6,017 nucleotides of DNA. Source: Roseiarcus sp050013275. GTDB lineage: Bacteria > Pseudomonadota > Alphaproteobacteria > Rhizobiales > Beijerinckiaceae. The first letter of the stretch is position 1. The number at the start of each line of letters is the position of its first letter. Below the pieces are notes generated by a model. That model saw only the letters and a list, made by a program, of their open reading frames with translations. It did not search any database and was not told where the DNA came from. Both the position numbers and the translations under genes were made by a program. This document shows positions 5,184 through 6,017 of this stretch, piece by piece. The stretch is taken from NCBI GenBank assembly GCA_050013275.1, contig JBEKFO010000270.1:1-6017 (forward strand). The letters are read 5' to 3'.

Positions 5184-6017
5184 TCATTCGGCCGCGTCCT
5201 TCTTCTGCGCGTCCTGCCGCTTCTGGCAATAGTCGGTGTCGGAGCAGACGAACATGCGCCCGCCGCGATCGTCGATGACGACTTCGTCGAGGAACGAATC
5301 GGCGGAGCCGCAAAATTCGCAAGCCGCGTCGAACTTGGTGCGTTCGAAGGGATGGTCTTCGAAGTCGAGCGAGACGACGCGCGTGTGGGGCGGGATCGCG
5401 TAGATGCGCTGCTCGCGGCCGGCGCCGAAGAGTTGCAGCGCGGGGCAATCGTCGAGCTTGGGGTTGTCGAACTTGGGAATCGGCGAGGGGTCCATGATGT
5501 AGCGGTCGGCGACGCGCGCGGGATAGGCGTAGGTCGTCGCGATGTGGCCGTGGCGCGCGATGTCCTCGTAGAGCTTGACGTGCATGACGCCGTATTCGGC
5601 GAGCGCGTGCATGGTGCGCGTCTCGGTCTCGCGCGGCTCGAGGAAGCGCAGCGGCTCGGGGATCGGCACCTGGTAGACGAGGATCTGGTCCGCGGTCAGC
5701 GGCGTCTCGGGCACGCGATGGCGGGTCTGGATGATGGTCGCCTGCGTCGTGTCGGTCGTCGTCGCGACATCGGCGGTCTTGGCGAAGAAGGCGCGGATCG
5801 AGACCGCGTTGGTGGTGTCGTCGGCGCCCTGGTCGATCACCTTGAGCACGTCGTCCTTGCCGATGATCGACGCCGTGAGCTGCACGCCGCCGGTCCCCCA
5901 GCCGTAGGGCATCGGCATTTCGCGCGAGGCGAAGGGAACCTGATAGCCGGGGATGGCGATCGCCTTGAGGATCGCGCGGCGGATCATCCGCTTGGTCTGC
6001 TCGTCGAGATAGGCGAA
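5184..6017 (-). CDS. phnJ: PhnJ, C-P lyase radical-SAM subunit (5' end beyond the window)
   Basis: PhnJ cleaves the carbon-phosphorus bond of 5-phosphoribosyl-1-phosphonate with a [4Fe-4S] cluster and S-adenosylmethionine, within the PhnGHIJ core complex in the cytoplasm. The frame stays open to the right edge: ten codons (FAYLDEQTKR) precede the first visible ATG at 5987, and they match the start of E. coli PhnJ as I recall it. The true start therefore lies about 8 codons outside, and the internal ATG is not the start. Counting from that Met, Cys223, Cys226 and Cys248 form the cluster motif (CxxC, then C 22 residues on), and Cys254 is the catalytic thiol. Gly14, in IPGYQVPF, corresponds to the glycyl-radical Gly32. 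With the offset of 18 these fall exactly on E. coli positions 241, 244, 266, 272 and 32, so there is no net indel. It ends with TGA, 199 bp before phnK; the gap holds a repeat pair. Upstream phnG, phnH and phnI are expected outside the window. Confidence 0.98.
   Translation of the reverse strand, partial: FAYLDEQTKRMIRRAILKAIAIPGYQVPFASREMPMPYGWGTGGVQLTASIIGKDDVLKVIDQGADDTTNAVSIRAFFAKTADVATTTDTTQATIIQTRHRVPETPLTADQILVYQVPIPEPLRFLEPRETETRTMHALAEYGVMHVKLYEDIARHGHIATTYAYPARVADRYIMDPSPIPKFDNPKLDDCPALQLFGAGREQRIYAIPPHTRVVSLDFEDHPFERTKFDAACEFCGSADSFLDEVVIDDRGGRMFVCSDTDYCQKRQDAQKKDAAE

Noticed and set aside
4981..5448. Small minus-strand frame covering the phnJ-phnK gap
   Set aside because: It reads phnJ out of phase and then through the inverted repeats. 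There is no recognisable domain and no separate ribosome binding site.

Overview
The window carries most of the 3' part of a carbon-phosphorus (C-P) lyase operon for phosphonate catabolism, all on the minus strand. In transcription order, from right to left, it holds phnJ (5' end cut by the window edge), phnK, phnL, a left-handed beta-helix acetyltransferase of the phosphonate-cluster type, phnM, phnN, and a DUF1045 2H-phosphoesterase-like gene. All seven are recognised directly from their protein sequences, with diagnostic motifs intact. The high GC content, the gene order and two REP-like repeat families of a kind common in Rhizobiales/Hyphomicrobiales point to an alphaproteobacterium. A methanotroph-like or related soil genus is possible, but the sequence does not prove a genus.

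Layout: 1-59 may be the start of a further minus-strand gene (GTG start, strong Shine-Dalgarno). Positions 60-147 are non-coding and hold a candidate PHO box, a -10-like hexamer and an overlapping inverted repeat. DUF1045 is at 148-870, phnN at 867-1463, and a 225-bp gap filled by a large inverted repeat follows at 1464-1688. phnM is at 1689-2849, the acetyltransferase at 2854-3498, phnL at 3495-4214 and phnK at 4211-4984. A 199-bp gap at 4985-5183 holds a second, unrelated inverted repeat pair, and phnJ runs from 5184 past the right edge.

The genes fall into three tightly coupled blocks: J; K-L-acetyltransferase-M, with ATGA overlaps and a 4-nt gap; and N-DUF1045, with a TTGA overlap. The repeat-bearing gaps lie exactly between these blocks. 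In the known pathway, PhnI (with G, H and L) makes the ribose-1-phosphonate triphosphate from ATP, PhnM removes pyrophosphate, and the radical-SAM enzyme PhnJ cleaves the C-P bond to give a ribosyl 1,2-cyclic phosphate. A phosphodiesterase (PhnP in E. coli) opens the ring, and PhnN phosphorylates ribose 1,5-bisphosphate to PRPP. No PhnP is visible here. The DUF1045 protein, with its two HxT motifs, is the obvious candidate for the ring-opening step. The window is mainly a well-known pathway; the less-explained parts are the DUF1045 and acetyltransferase roles, the repeats inside the operon, and the possible PhoB-controlled promoter at the left end.
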